A DNA stretch of 59,791 bases from Deltaproteobacteria bacterium (GTDB lineage Bacteria > Desulfobacterota > Desulfobulbia > Desulfobulbales > Desulfobulbaceae): NCBI GenBank assembly GCA_024280455.1, contig JAJRQC010000005.1:1-59791 (forward strand), given 5' to 3'. The notes beneath the pieces were generated by a model. It did not search any database and was not told the DNA's origin. It was given only the letters and a program-made list of their open reading frames with translations. Of this stretch, positions 16,622 to 25,682 are shown one piece after another; position 1 is the first letter of the stretch, and each line of letters opens with the position of its first letter. The position numbers and the translations under genes are program-made.

Positions 16622-19180
16622 ATGAAGAAACAGGATAGCGCGTCACCTCAATGGGATATCTCTTCAATTGGGCTGCAATCGAAGTTTTTGCTTGGACTGG
16701 CCTGCATCTTCATCTGTTTTTGTGTGGTCGTGACCAGTTTGCTGTATCTCTATGAAAAAAAGCGGCTTGAAAATGAGGTTTATTACCAGACCGAACTGAT
16801 CATGGCGGCGGTGGAATCGACCAGGGCATACGTCAGAGATGTGCTCCGTCCAAAGATGTATGAAACGCTTGGTGATGAGACGTTTATCCTTGAAGCCATG
16901 TCCACCTCCTATATCAGCCGGGTGGTTATGCAGCGATTTCAGGAAACTCTGCCCTCTTTTGAATATCGACGGGTGGCGATCAATGCCATGAACCCTGATT
17001 TTGAAGCTGATGCCCTTGAGCGCGAAAAAATACAATATTTTTCCGAGAATCCAGCCATGAATGACTGGCATGGAATAGTCCAGTTCGAGGATCAGCCACT
17101 GTATATGCGTTTTCGTCCGGTTCGTTTTACAACCCCTTGTTTTCGCTGCCATGGTGATCCGGTCGATGCTCCGCAGACGATCATTGACCTGTATGGAAAT
17201 GTCCACGGATTCAACCAGCAGGCCGATGTGGTCAGCGGAGTGATCAGTGTAGGCGTTCCCGTCAACGTGGGGCTGGTTCCCATTGTCGAGGTGGCCTGGA
17301 AGGTTTTTTGTGCCACCTTTATCTCTGTTGTTTTCCTCTATGGCATTATCTGGTTTTTCTTCAACAAGCTGATTATTCGTGATCTGCGCGGTCTGCTGGA
17401 GATTTTTCGGGATAATCTGCGCGATGAACACGGCGTGCAGCTCTACGAACAGGCCAGGGCAACCGATGAGTTTGGGGAACTGGCCGCATCGGTGCAGATG
17501 GTTGCCCGGCATCTCCGTACAACCAGGCGACAGCTGGAGGACTATGCGAAAAACCTCGAGGAAAAGGTGAAAGACCGGACTCTGGCCCTGCAGCGCTCTG
17601 AACAGAGCCTGCGCGAAAAAGTGATTACCCGGGGTCAGGAGCTGCGAACTTTAAACACCATCAGTGAGCTGATCACCCAGTCGGTCTATCTTGCCGATAT
17701 CCTCCCTAAGGTCCTGCAGCAGGCCCTCAAGGTGATACCGGCAGCCGGAGCGGGGATGTATCTGGTTGATCGGGAAAAGGCCATGCTTGTTCTGCAGTGC
17801 CGGGAAAGTGCGGATGCACTTGCAGAAACCATTCCCTTTGATGCCTCGGTCTGTCTGCCCTTTCTTGACGAGAAACGGCTTGATTTTGATGGATTTATTC
17901 AGGAGGCGGCCTGTGGCCGACTCAGTTTGACCGGGGAAAAGGCGGTTCTGATGAATAACTTTAACGTTCCGCTCTGCTGCCGCGGCCAGGTCATGGGGGT
18001 GATGACCTTTATCGGCGATGACCTGAAGAACGTTGACGCCCAGCTCCAGGAACTCTTATTCTCCATCGGCCACCAGATCGGGATCACCATTGAAAGTCTG
18101 CAGAATATCGCCCGCCTCATTGACAGTAAGGAACTGCTGCAGACGGTGTTTGACGGGATTACCGATGTGGTGATCCTTCTTGATCCGGAGTATCGGATAA
18201 AGATGGTGAACAAGGCATTTCTGGACCAGCACGGCCTGCCGCTTGAGGAGATTTTGAACCGGTCGCTTTCGGAACTCCCCCTGAAAAATCCCTGTCCGTT
18301 CACCGTCTGTAAAACTCCGCTTGCCCCTCTGCCCCGCTCGCCGGTGGTTGAACAGGTGCAGGGGCAGGATGGCAATATTTATGAAGTGACTTTTTATCCT
18401 CTCTTTTCCGAGAAAGGCGAAGTTCGGAATGTTGTCTGCTATGCCAAGGATATTACAGAGAAAATTGAGGTCGAGCGGCGTATTCAACAGACAGAGAAGC
18501 TGGTGTCGCTGGGCCAGCTGGCAGCCGGGGTTGCCCATGAAATCAACAATCCGCTGGGAATAATCCTCTGTTATACCGACATTCTGCTTGAGGACAGTCT
18601 TGATCTCAATATCCAGGCCTGCGAGGATGTCAGGGTTATTGAAAAACATGCCCGTTCCTGCCAGAAGATTGTTACCGATCTGCTCAATTTTTCCCGCAGT
18701 CAGAAAACGGATAAGCGGAACGGTTCAGTGAATCGGGCGATTGAAGAGGTCGTGGCCCTGGCAAAGCAGCAGTTTATAAAACAGAAAATTCACCTGAGTC
18801 TGCACCTTGACCGTGAACTGCCCGATATATTTCTTGATCAGGACAGAATGAAACAGGTGTTCCTGAATTTGCTTATGAATGCGGCTTATGCCATCGGGGA
18901 GGAGGGGACGATCCTGATTGTCACTGGCTATGATCAGCCGGCCCACCGGATACTGGTGACGGTCGAAGATGACGGTCAGGGGATCGAGGATGAGATCATG
19001 GCCAAAATTTTCGATCCGTTTTTTACGACAAAAGCCCTGGGCAATGGAACCGGACTCGGGCTTTCGGTGAGCTATGGTATTGTTCAGGATCATGGCGGAG
19101 ATATTTGCGTGGAATCCCAGCCTGGAAAGTGGACCCGGTTTACCATAACACTGCCGGTCAACAGGGCTGTTTCGGCATGA
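16622..19180 (+). CDS. Sensor histidine kinase with periplasmic c-heme domain, GAF and PAS
   Basis: This is an 852-residue membrane histidine kinase. In order: TM helix ~15-40; periplasmic DUF3365/Tll0287-like domain with the c-heme motif CFRCH near residue 173; TM helix ~228-250; HAMP-like and coiled-coil region to ~340; GAF-like domain ~345-495; PAS ~500-600; HisKA with phospho-acceptor His in [10 protein letters not shown] (~638); HATPase with DDGQGI and [11 protein letters not shown]. The heme suggests sensing of redox state or a diatomic gas outside the membrane. It is paired with the sigma-54 response regulator 39 bp downstream. Its sensor is closely similar in layout to that of the Ser/Thr kinase at 7080-8819. 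ATG 16622 is chosen with GGAGAG upstream. Confidence 0.9.
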   Translation: MKKQDSASPQWDISSIGLQSKFLLGLACIFICFCVVVTSLLYLYEKKRLENEVYYQTELIMAAVESTRAYVRDVLRPKMYETLGDETFILEAMSTSYISRVVMQRFQETLPSFEYRRVAINAMNPDFEADALEREKIQYFSENPAMNDWHGIVQFEDQPLYMRFRPVRFTTPCFRCHGDPVDAPQTIIDLYGNVHGFNQQADVVSGVISVGVPVNVGLVPIVEVAWKVFCATFISVVFLYGIIWFFFNKLIIRDLRGLLEIFRDNLRDEHGVQLYEQARATDEFGELAASVQMVARHLRTTRRQLEDYAKNLEEKVKDRTLALQRSEQSLREKVITRGQELRTLNTISELITQSVYLADILPKVLQQALKVIPAAGAGMYLVDREKAMLVLQCRESADALAETIPFDASVCLPFLDEKRLDFDGFIQEAACGRLSLTGEKAVLMNNFNVPLCCRGQVMGVMTFIGDDLKNVDAQLQELLFSIGHQIGITIESLQNIARLIDSKELLQTVFDGITDVVILLDPEYRIKMVNKAFLDQHGLPLEEILNRSLSELPLKNPCPFTVCKTPLAPLPRSPVVEQVQGQDGNIYEVTFYPLFSEKGEVRNVVCYAKDITEKIEVERRIQQTEKLVSLGQLAAGVAHEINNPLGIILCYTDILLEDSLDLNIQACEDVRVIEKHARSCQKIVTDLLNFSRSQKTDKRNGSVNRAIEEVVALAKQQFIKQKIHLSLHLDRELPDIFLDQDRMKQVFLNLLMNAAYAIGEEGTILIVTGYDQPAHRILVTVEDDGQGIEDEIMAKIFDPFFTTKALGNGTGLGLSVSYGIVQDHGGDICVESQPGKWTRFTITLPVNRAVSA

Positions 19181-19219
19181 TCCCGGAACGGTAAAAGACA
19201 GGAAACAAGACAATAAAAG

Positions 19220-20635
19220 ATGAAAAGCGAGACACCTCTGCGAAATATATTGATTATCGACGATCAGGCGGATTTGCTCAAGGGGCTGAAACGGATGCTC
19301 GGGCGCGAATTCCCTGACCTGTCGATTCATACCTGCGTCAACACCAGGGAGGCCCTGGATCTGGTTGCCGGTAAATCCATAGACCTTGTCCTGCTCGATA
19401 TTCAGATGCCGGAGATGAACGGTTTTGAAATGCTCAACCGGCTGCAGCGGGTTGATAGCTGCATAACCGTTATCATGATGACCGGGTATGGCAGCATAGA
19501 AACCGCGGTTGATGCGATCAAGGCCGGGGCCTACGATTTCATCACCAAACCCTTTGACAAGGCCGGCCTGTTTCGTACCGTGCGCAAGGGCCTTGAGCAT
19601 AACCTGCTGATCAGGGAAAATATTCACCTGCGCAGGCGGATCCGGGAAACCGAGTCTTTTGCCGATTTTGTCGGTGAGTCCAAGCCGATGCAGCGTCTGT
19701 ATCATGCGATCCGGACCACGGCTCGTACCGATTACACCGTCTTGATTCGTGGTGAGTCGGGTACCGGCAAGGAGCTCACGGCAAGGGCTATTCACAGCCT
19801 CAGCAAGCGGCGCAGTAAACCTCTTTTAATGGTCAACTGTCCGGCCATCCCCGAACATCTGCTGGAAAGTGAACTGTTCGGCCATACCCGTGGGGCCTTT
19901 ACCGGGGCGGAACGCGATCAGAAAGGGCTGTTTGTCGAGGCCGATAAGTCCACCCTCTGCCTTGATGAAATCGGTGACGTGCCGGTTGCGGTGCAGACCA
20001 AGCTGCTGCGGGTGTTGCAGGAACATGAGGTCAAACCGGTGGGCAGTCCGAAAACCCGGTCCGTGGATGTACGGATCATTGCCTCGACCAATCGGGAGCT
20101 GGAAAAGAAGATTCGTGAACGAACCTTTCGGGAAGATCTGTTCTACCGGTTAAACGTGGTTACCCTGCATACACCTTCTCTTGCTGAAATCCGGGAGGAT
20201 ATTCCGCTGCTGGTCGACCATTTTACCAGAAAGGTCTGCACTGAGCTCGACCTGCCTGAAAAGCAGTTTTCCCTGGATGCGGTTGATGAGTTGACCATGC
20301 GGCCGTGGCCGGGCAATGTCCGGGAATTACAAAATGTGATCCGTGGCGCCGTGCTTTTTTGCCCTCATGAGATTATTGATGCCCGCTATCTGCGCAGGCC
20401 GGAGCGTGAAGATCGGGGCAGCATTGCCTCGGCGTCGGTAGTGCAGCAGTACAAAGAAGCCAAGGACAAAACCATCAGCAGCTTCACGCTTAAGTATGTG
20501 TCCGATCTGCTGCGGAAAACCGGTGGAAATGTCTCCAGAGCGGCGGCAATGTCGGGCTTGACCCGGGCAGCCTTACAGAAAATCATGCGGCGTCACCAGA
20601 TCGTCGCAGAGGAATACCGGCAGGAAAAAACATAG
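19220..20635 (+). CDS. Sigma-54-dependent response regulator (NtrC family)
   Basis: This is a 471-residue transcription activator. The receiver domain is residues ~8-125, with IIDDQAD and the phospho-acceptor Asp in LVLLDIQMPE (~58). The AAA+ domain is ~145-385, with Walker A GESGTGKE, the sigma-54 contact loop GAFTGA, and LDEIGDVP. A Fis-type helix-turn-helix follows at ~425-465 (GGNVSRAAAMSGLTRAALQ). It is the obvious partner of the preceding c-heme histidine kinase. Its target promoters must be of the -24/-12 type; one strong match lies at 58934-58949, but a link is only inference. Confidence 0.92.
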   Translation: MKSETPLRNILIIDDQADLLKGLKRMLGREFPDLSIHTCVNTREALDLVAGKSIDLVLLDIQMPEMNGFEMLNRLQRVDSCITVIMMTGYGSIETAVDAIKAGAYDFITKPFDKAGLFRTVRKGLEHNLLIRENIHLRRRIRETESFADFVGESKPMQRLYHAIRTTARTDYTVLIRGESGTGKELTARAIHSLSKRRSKPLLMVNCPAIPEHLLESELFGHTRGAFTGAERDQKGLFVEADKSTLCLDEIGDVPVAVQTKLLRVLQEHEVKPVGSPKTRSVDVRIIASTNRELEKKIRERTFREDLFYRLNVVTLHTPSLAEIREDIPLLVDHFTRKVCTELDLPEKQFSLDAVDELTMRPWPGNVRELQNVIRGAVLFCPHEIIDARYLRRPEREDRGSIASASVVQQYKEAKDKTISSFTLKYVSDLLRKTGGNVSRAAAMSGLTRAALQKIMRRHQIVAEEYRQEKT

Positions 20636-20774
20636 TCATCGACAAGGGAGTGAAATTTTCAAGCGAACCCTTGTTATTTCCGGTCAGTCCTTTAAACTCA
20701 AACAACAGGGTGCCAAATCGCTGCCCTGTATTATGTTCTCTTCAAGAAAATGTTGTATCAATAAATAAACGTAG

Positions 20775-21641
20775 ATGACAAAATTACAAAATGAGGATCC
20801 GGCAGAGAGTCATGCCGAAAAAAGTATATGGAGCCGTGTGAAAGGTTTTTTACGGCTGCGGAATGCACCGGATACGACCGAAGAGCTGGAAAGTGAAATC
20901 CAGGATTTGCTGGAAGAAGGGGAAGAGCAGGGCTTGATCAGCAGCCATGAAGAGCGGATGATCAGTTCCATCTTTGATTTTCGCGAGACCCTTGCCTCGG
21001 AAATTATGACCCCCTCTGCCGAGATGGTCACGGCCGACTGTACGAGTTCGGTCAAAGACCTGATTGGGCTGGTAACCGAAGAGGGCTATACCAGAATCCC
21101 CCTGTACGAGGGCAGCCCGGATACAATTGTCGGTATTCTCCACGCAAAAGACCTCCTCCGTTTCTGTACCGCAACTGGACAGCCTGACCCGGATTTGCGG
21201 CAGCGGCTCTATCCGCCGGTTTTCATCCAGGAATCCACCCCGATCACCAAGCTGCTCCGTGATTTTCAGGAGAAAAAAAATCATATGGCGATTGTCACCG
21301 ATGAGTTCGGCGGAGTTCGCGGCCTGATTACTCTTGAAGATGTTATTGAGGAGATCGTTGGTGAAATTGACGATGAACATGACCAGGAGGAAAGTGAGCT
21401 GCGGGTTCTGGGTGAAAAGGTTATCCTGGTCGATGCCAAGATTGATATTGAAGAGGTGGAACAATACTTTGACTGCCGGCTGCCGGAAGGGCCCTATGAA
21501 TCCGTGGGCGGACTTGTTCTGCATTGTCTGGGCCGTGTACCGGTACGAGGTACGGTGGTCACTGTCGGCGGTCTCAAGTTCACCGTGCTGTCTGCTGATC
21601 AGCGCCGGGTGAAAATGGTCAAGGTTGAGCAGCAGGGATGA
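20775..21641 (+). CDS. corC: CorC/HlyC family CBS-domain protein
   Basis: This 288-residue protein has two CBS domains (about residues 70-190: EIMTPSAEM, YTRIPLYEG, VGILHAKDLL, MAIVTDEFGGVRGLITLEDV) and a C-terminal transporter-associated (CorC_HlyC) domain with DCRLPEGPYESVGGLVL. Members are linked to magnesium/cobalt efflux and membrane integrity. No membrane segment is present, as in E. coli CorC (YbeX). It overlaps lnt by ATGA, the same gene pair as ybeX-lnt in enterobacteria, so the two are co-transcribed. Confidence 0.88.
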   Translation: MTKLQNEDPAESHAEKSIWSRVKGFLRLRNAPDTTEELESEIQDLLEEGEEQGLISSHEERMISSIFDFRETLASEIMTPSAEMVTADCTSSVKDLIGLVTEEGYTRIPLYEGSPDTIVGILHAKDLLRFCTATGQPDPDLRQRLYPPVFIQESTPITKLLRDFQEKKNHMAIVTDEFGGVRGLITLEDVIEEIVGEIDDEHDQEESELRVLGEKVILVDAKIDIEEVEQYFDCRLPEGPYESVGGLVLHCLGRVPVRGTVVTVGGLKFTVLSADQRRVKMVKVEQQG

Positions 21642-23230
21642 GCTTGTTTCGCGCAGGCAGGCCGACCCGGTGGCAGTCTCTGGCAACCAGCCTGATTACG
21701 GCTTTGCTTCTTTTTCTTGCCATGCCCGGGTATTTCGGGTGGTGGCCCCTGCTTTTTGTCGCCCTGGTTCCTCTTCTGTCTGCCGCCCTGTATCTTCCTC
21801 CCCTGCGCAGCGGGTGCATGGGGCTTCTGGCAGGTTTTATCTATAACCTCCTTACCCTGCACTGGCTTGTTGTCGTTCTCGGAAAGTATGGCGGTCTGCC
21901 GCCCTGGTTGAGTGTGCCGGCCATGGTGTTGCTGGCCCTGTATATGGGGATATATTTTGCCCTGTTCTGCCTGCTTGTAAGCATGTTTGGCGGCAGATCC
22001 TGGCATAAGGAGCGGTCCGTGGTCACCCTGGTCTGGATTGCTCCCGTTCTCTGGGTCGGTCTTGATTATCTCCGGGGCATCCTCTTTACCGGATTTCCAT
22101 GGCTGGATCTGGGTTATGGGCTCTACTCGCAGCCCATACTTATCCAGGCCGCCGATCTCGGCGGGCACCACTTGATTTCTTTCGGACTGGTGCTTGCCAA
22201 TGGATTGATTGTCTCGATCATTGATCGTCAGCGTTCAAAGGTCCACTGGAACATTCGAACGGAACGACGGCTACTGTTTGCGGCCTGCTGTTTTTTGATC
22301 TTTATCTTCGGCTATTCCATGGTTCGGTACCGGGTGATGCCGTCACTTTACCGACCGGCCCTGCAGGCGGAAATTTCCGTGGTTCAGGGCAACATCCTCC
22401 AGGATGAGAAATGGGTGCCGGAGAAAAAAGAAAAGACCGTTGCCATCTATGAACGGCTTTCCCGCCGCGCCCTTGCCGGTAAAACAACTGAACTCCTGGT
22501 CTGGCCGGAAACGGCCCTGCCGTTTTATCCACAGAACGATCCCCTTTCCAGGCGGGTGGCGGATCTGGTCCGCAAAGAAAACGTCTACCTGCTCACCGGT
22601 GCGCCGACCTATCAGGTGGATCAGGCCGGAGAGAAACCGAAAATTGAGTATTTTAACAGTGCCCTGCTGGTGGATCCGGGCGGGGTAATCGTCAGCACTT
22701 ATGCCAAGCAGCATCTGGTTCCTTTTGGAGAATATGTCCCCCTGCGCAAATATCTGCCCTTTCTTGCCCCGCTGGTGGTGAATGTCGGTGATTTTACAGC
22801 CGGTAGATCATCAAGTCCGCTGCCGCTGGGCAACGATCTGAAGCTCGGCATCCTGATCTGCTTTGAATCGATCTTTCCGGAAATTGCCAGAAACGAGGTG
22901 GCCGCAGGGGCGAATATATTGGTCAACCTGACCAATGACGCCTGGTACGGACGGACAAGTGCGCCCTATCAGTCCATGGCCATGACTGTGTTCAGGGCGG
23001 TGGAAACCAAGCGTTCGCTGGTGCGGGCTGCCAACACCGGAATCAGCGGTTTTATCGACCCGACCGGCAATATCATAGAGAAAACTGATATTTTTGTGCC
23101 CCAGGCAATAACAGCTCAGCTTCCTGTTTTTGAAAAGCAGACGGTTTTTGTCCGTTCCGGGTATATGTTCGGTGCGGCCTGTCTTGCCTTTATTCCGGTG
23201 CTGCTCCTCTTCAGGAGACGACATCTTTGA
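21638..23230 (+). CDS. lnt: Apolipoprotein N-acyltransferase
   Basis: This inner-membrane enzyme adds the third acyl chain to the N-terminal cysteine of lipoproteins, the last step of lipoprotein maturation. Its 530 residues contain an N-terminal set of about six to seven transmembrane helices, then a periplasmic nitrilase-like domain from ~245 to 500, and a final helix. The catalytic triad is visible: Glu in WPETALPF (~290), Lys in KQHLVPFGEY (~356), and Cys in ICFESIFPE (~407). LTNDAWYG is also conserved. The length is normal for the family. It starts four bases before the corC stop. Confidence 0.92.
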   Translation: MSLFRAGRPTRWQSLATSLITALLLFLAMPGYFGWWPLLFVALVPLLSAALYLPPLRSGCMGLLAGFIYNLLTLHWLVVVLGKYGGLPPWLSVPAMVLLALYMGIYFALFCLLVSMFGGRSWHKERSVVTLVWIAPVLWVGLDYLRGILFTGFPWLDLGYGLYSQPILIQAADLGGHHLISFGLVLANGLIVSIIDRQRSKVHWNIRTERRLLFAACCFLIFIFGYSMVRYRVMPSLYRPALQAEISVVQGNILQDEKWVPEKKEKTVAIYERLSRRALAGKTTELLVWPETALPFYPQNDPLSRRVADLVRKENVYLLTGAPTYQVDQAGEKPKIEYFNSALLVDPGGVIVSTYAKQHLVPFGEYVPLRKYLPFLAPLVVNVGDFTAGRSSSPLPLGNDLKLGILICFESIFPEIARNEVAAGANILVNLTNDAWYGRTSAPYQSMAMTVFRAVETKRSLVRAANTGISGFIDPTGNIIEKTDIFVPQAITAQLPVFEKQTVFVRSGYMFGAACLAFIPVLLLFRRRHL

Positions 23231-23338
23231 GTGCGGAATCCCGGAGTTCAATCTGTCTTCTGTCTGCTGGCGGCGTCGTTTTTCGGGCGTATAAAAAGGT
23301 TTTAACTGAATAAATTTGCTTGGTTTTTAGCTTTTTTT

Positions 23339-23366
23339 TTGTTAAGAGCTTTAATCATAGTATAAG
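23339..23366 (+). promoter_or_regulatory. Probable sigma-70 promoter of the cold-shock gene
   Basis: TTGTTA and TATAAG are separated by 16 bp. Transcription would start near 23373, giving a ~110-nt 5' leader, as is typical for cspA-type mRNAs. The match is moderate. Confidence 0.4.
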
Positions 23367-23482
23367 TGCGTAGTGCTGCTGGAGAAGTAAAGACGTCATG
23401 CAGTTGCGTGGATCTAGTTTTTGTTACCTTGAAGCCTTACGCGTCTACAACATTCAACCCACATAAGGAGCGCTAGGGAGCA

Positions 23483-23683
23483 ATGTTACAAGGAACAGTA
23501 AAGTGGTTCAATGAGTCTAAAGGTTTTGGTTTTATTGAACAGGAAGACGGGAAAGATGTTTTTGTCCACTATTCCGCTATTGAGGGCGGTGGATTCAAAA
23601 CATTAAACGAAGGCGACAAGGTAGAGTTCGAGGTAGTCGACGGCCCCAAGGGACCGGCTGCAGCAAACGTACAAAAACTTTAA
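23483..23683 (+). CDS. Cold-shock protein (CspA family)
   Basis: This 66-residue single OB-fold protein binds single-stranded nucleic acids and acts as an RNA chaperone. It has the RNP1 motif KGFGFIEQ and the RNP2 motif VFVHYSAI. The length is typical of the family. GGAG and AGGGAG precede the ATG. It stands alone between lnt and nadE with its own promoter-like sequence, a long leader and a terminator. Expression may not be limited to cold. Confidence 0.95.
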   Translation: MLQGTVKWFNESKGFGFIEQEDGKDVFVHYSAIEGGGFKTLNEGDKVEFEVVDGPKGPAAANVQKL

Positions 23684-23769
23684 AATCACTCCTTCTTTCC
23701 GTCGGCCTGCAACGACCGGTGGTAAGGTAGGAACGAAACAACGGTCCGGCTCAGGCCGCACCTGTTGAG

Positions 23770-23803
23770 AATCCCGGTAACCGTGTGTTGCCGGGATTTT
23801 TTT
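23770..23803 (+). terminator. Intrinsic terminator after the cold-shock gene
   Basis: This is a 12-bp stem (AATCCCGGTAAC against GTTGCCGGGATT, with one T-G pair), a 5-nt loop, and a run of seven T. It lies 87 bp after the csp stop codon. Confidence 0.85.
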
Positions 23804-24045
23804 ATGGCGGTTTATGGCCATAAGGGTATTTTGTCTGATACCTGAGACCTGACCCGGATAAACCGGAATACAGGGGAATTGATTGTAGGCGGTTAGGGTT
23901 GCCCTTTAGCGGGTTATTTAAAATGCCCCCCCTAATAGCCTTCAGCCGAAACAACCTATTGCTTTGATAATCAATAATTAACTTCCTGCCATAAGAAACA
24001 CGAAAATAAATAGTAAGGTATTAACACCTGACACCTGAGAAACCT

Positions 24046-25674
24046 GTGAAAATCGCCCTTATTCAAACAAACCCGGTTATCGGGGCTTTTAACAACAACC
24101 TGGAAGCGATCTGTGCTCGCCTGGAACAGGCTCGTGCAGCCGGCTGTCGGCTGGCCGTCTTGCCGGAACTTTCCCTGTGCGGCTATCCGCCCCGGGACCT
24201 TCTTGAACGGGCTTCTTTTCTTGATGCCCATGATGCCGCTTTGCAGGAGTTGGTCGGGCAAGTGCAGGGAATCGCCTGTGTGGTTGGTGTTCTTGAGCGG
24301 CGGCAGGGTCCGGGCCGGGCGCTCTATAATTCCGCTTTTTTTATCAACAGCGGCAAGGTGTGTTTTCGGGTCCGCAAGCAGCTGCTGCCGACCTATGATG
24401 TCTTTGATGAGAGTCGCTACTTTGAACCGGGTGGGCCTTCGCTGCCCTTTTCCTTTGCCGGGGTGAAGATTGCCCTGTCGGTCTGTGAGGATATCTGGCC
24501 GGATGAACATAAATATCCCCTTGATCCGGTGGCCGCGCTTATGAAGCGGGAAACCGCTCCGGATCTTCTGATCAATATTTCCGCATCACCCTACTATAAT
24601 GGCAAGATTGGTGAGCGATCCGCGCTCTTTTCTTCCCTGTGCCGGAAACATAACCTGCCTCTGCTCTATGTTAACCAGGTCGGTGGTCAGGATGAACTGA
24701 TCTTTGATGGTCATTCCATGGTCCTTGATGCAGGCGGTGTTGTGCGGGCTGCAGGCCGGGGATTTGTCGAAGACATGATTATTATTGAGACCGAAAACTG
24801 GCAAGCGGATTGTTCCCGACAGGTTCCTGTTGATTCCGTGGCCCGGGTGCTGGACGGTCTGACCCTCGGGGTTGGTGATTACATGAAAAAGATTGGGTTT
24901 AAACGGGCGGTTCTCGGTCTGTCCGGTGGTATTGATTCCGCAGTGACTGCAGCTGTTGCCTGCCGCGCGCTAGGCCCGGAAAATGTACTCTGTATAGCTC
25001 TGCCCTCGCTCTATACCTCGCAGATGTCGATTGATGATGCCCGGTCGCTGGCCGAAAATATGGGCTGCGGCTTTGAGCTGCTGCCGATCGGGGAGGCGAT
25101 GCAGGTGTACGAAAAAACGCTTTCTTCACTTTTTGCAGGCCTGTCCGAAGATGTAACTGAACAAAATCTGCAGGCCCGGATCAGGGGAACCCTGCTCATG
25201 GCCCTGTCCAACAAACTGGGCCACCTGCTGCTGTCCACCGGCAACAAGTCGGAGATGGCGGTGGGCTACTGTACCCTGTACGGCGATATGAACGGCGGCC
25301 TTGCGGTTCTGGCCGATGTGCCCAAGGCCATGGTCTATGAGCTCGCCCACTGGATCAATAAAGACCGGGAGGTCATTCCCGAGCGCATCATCACCCGTCC
25401 ACCTACGGCCGAGCTCAAGCCCGATCAGCTGGATCAGGATGATCTGCCTCCCTATGAGATTCTTGATCCGATCCTCAGCGGCTATCTTGAGGAATTTCTC
25501 AGCGTGGATGAACTGGTTGAGCGTGGTTTTGAGCGAAAAACCGTCCAGGACATCATCCGCAGGATCAAGATTAACGAGTACAAGCGCCGGCAGTCGCCCA
25601 TGGGCCTGAAGGTGACCTCCAAGGCTTTCGGGCACGGGCGCCGCTACCCGGTCGCCCAGGGGTTTGTGGAGTAG
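24046..25674 (+). CDS. nadE: Glutamine-dependent NAD+ synthetase
   Basis: This 542-residue two-domain enzyme makes NAD+ from deamido-NAD+, ATP and glutamine. The N-terminal ~265 residues are a nitrilase-type glutaminase with Glu in LPELSLCGYPPRD, Lys in RKQLLPTYDVFDE, and Cys in SVCEDIWPDE. The C-terminal part is the synthetase with the ATP-pyrophosphatase loop LSGGIDSAV and STGNKSEMAVGYCTLYGD. The length matches the fused bacterial form. GTG 24046 is the start that gives the family N-terminus KIALIQTNP. The multiheme cytochrome gene begins 8 bp after its stop, so the two are probably co-transcribed. Confidence 0.93.
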   Translation: MKIALIQTNPVIGAFNNNLEAICARLEQARAAGCRLAVLPELSLCGYPPRDLLERASFLDAHDAALQELVGQVQGIACVVGVLERRQGPGRALYNSAFFINSGKVCFRVRKQLLPTYDVFDESRYFEPGGPSLPFSFAGVKIALSVCEDIWPDEHKYPLDPVAALMKRETAPDLLINISASPYYNGKIGERSALFSSLCRKHNLPLLYVNQVGGQDELIFDGHSMVLDAGGVVRAAGRGFVEDMIIIETENWQADCSRQVPVDSVARVLDGLTLGVGDYMKKIGFKRAVLGLSGGIDSAVTAAVACRALGPENVLCIALPSLYTSQMSIDDARSLAENMGCGFELLPIGEAMQVYEKTLSSLFAGLSEDVTEQNLQARIRGTLLMALSNKLGHLLLSTGNKSEMAVGYCTLYGDMNGGLAVLADVPKAMVYELAHWINKDREVIPERIITRPPTAELKPDQLDQDDLPPYEILDPILSGYLEEFLSVDELVERGFERKTVQDIIRRIKINEYKRRQSPMGLKVTSKAFGHGRRYPVAQGFVE

Positions 25675-25682
25675 TCTATCCC

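Noticed and set aside
20640-20774. Possible terminator CAGGG/CCCTG after the sigma-54 regulator
   Set aside because: Five-base arms with a 13-nt loop and no T run.
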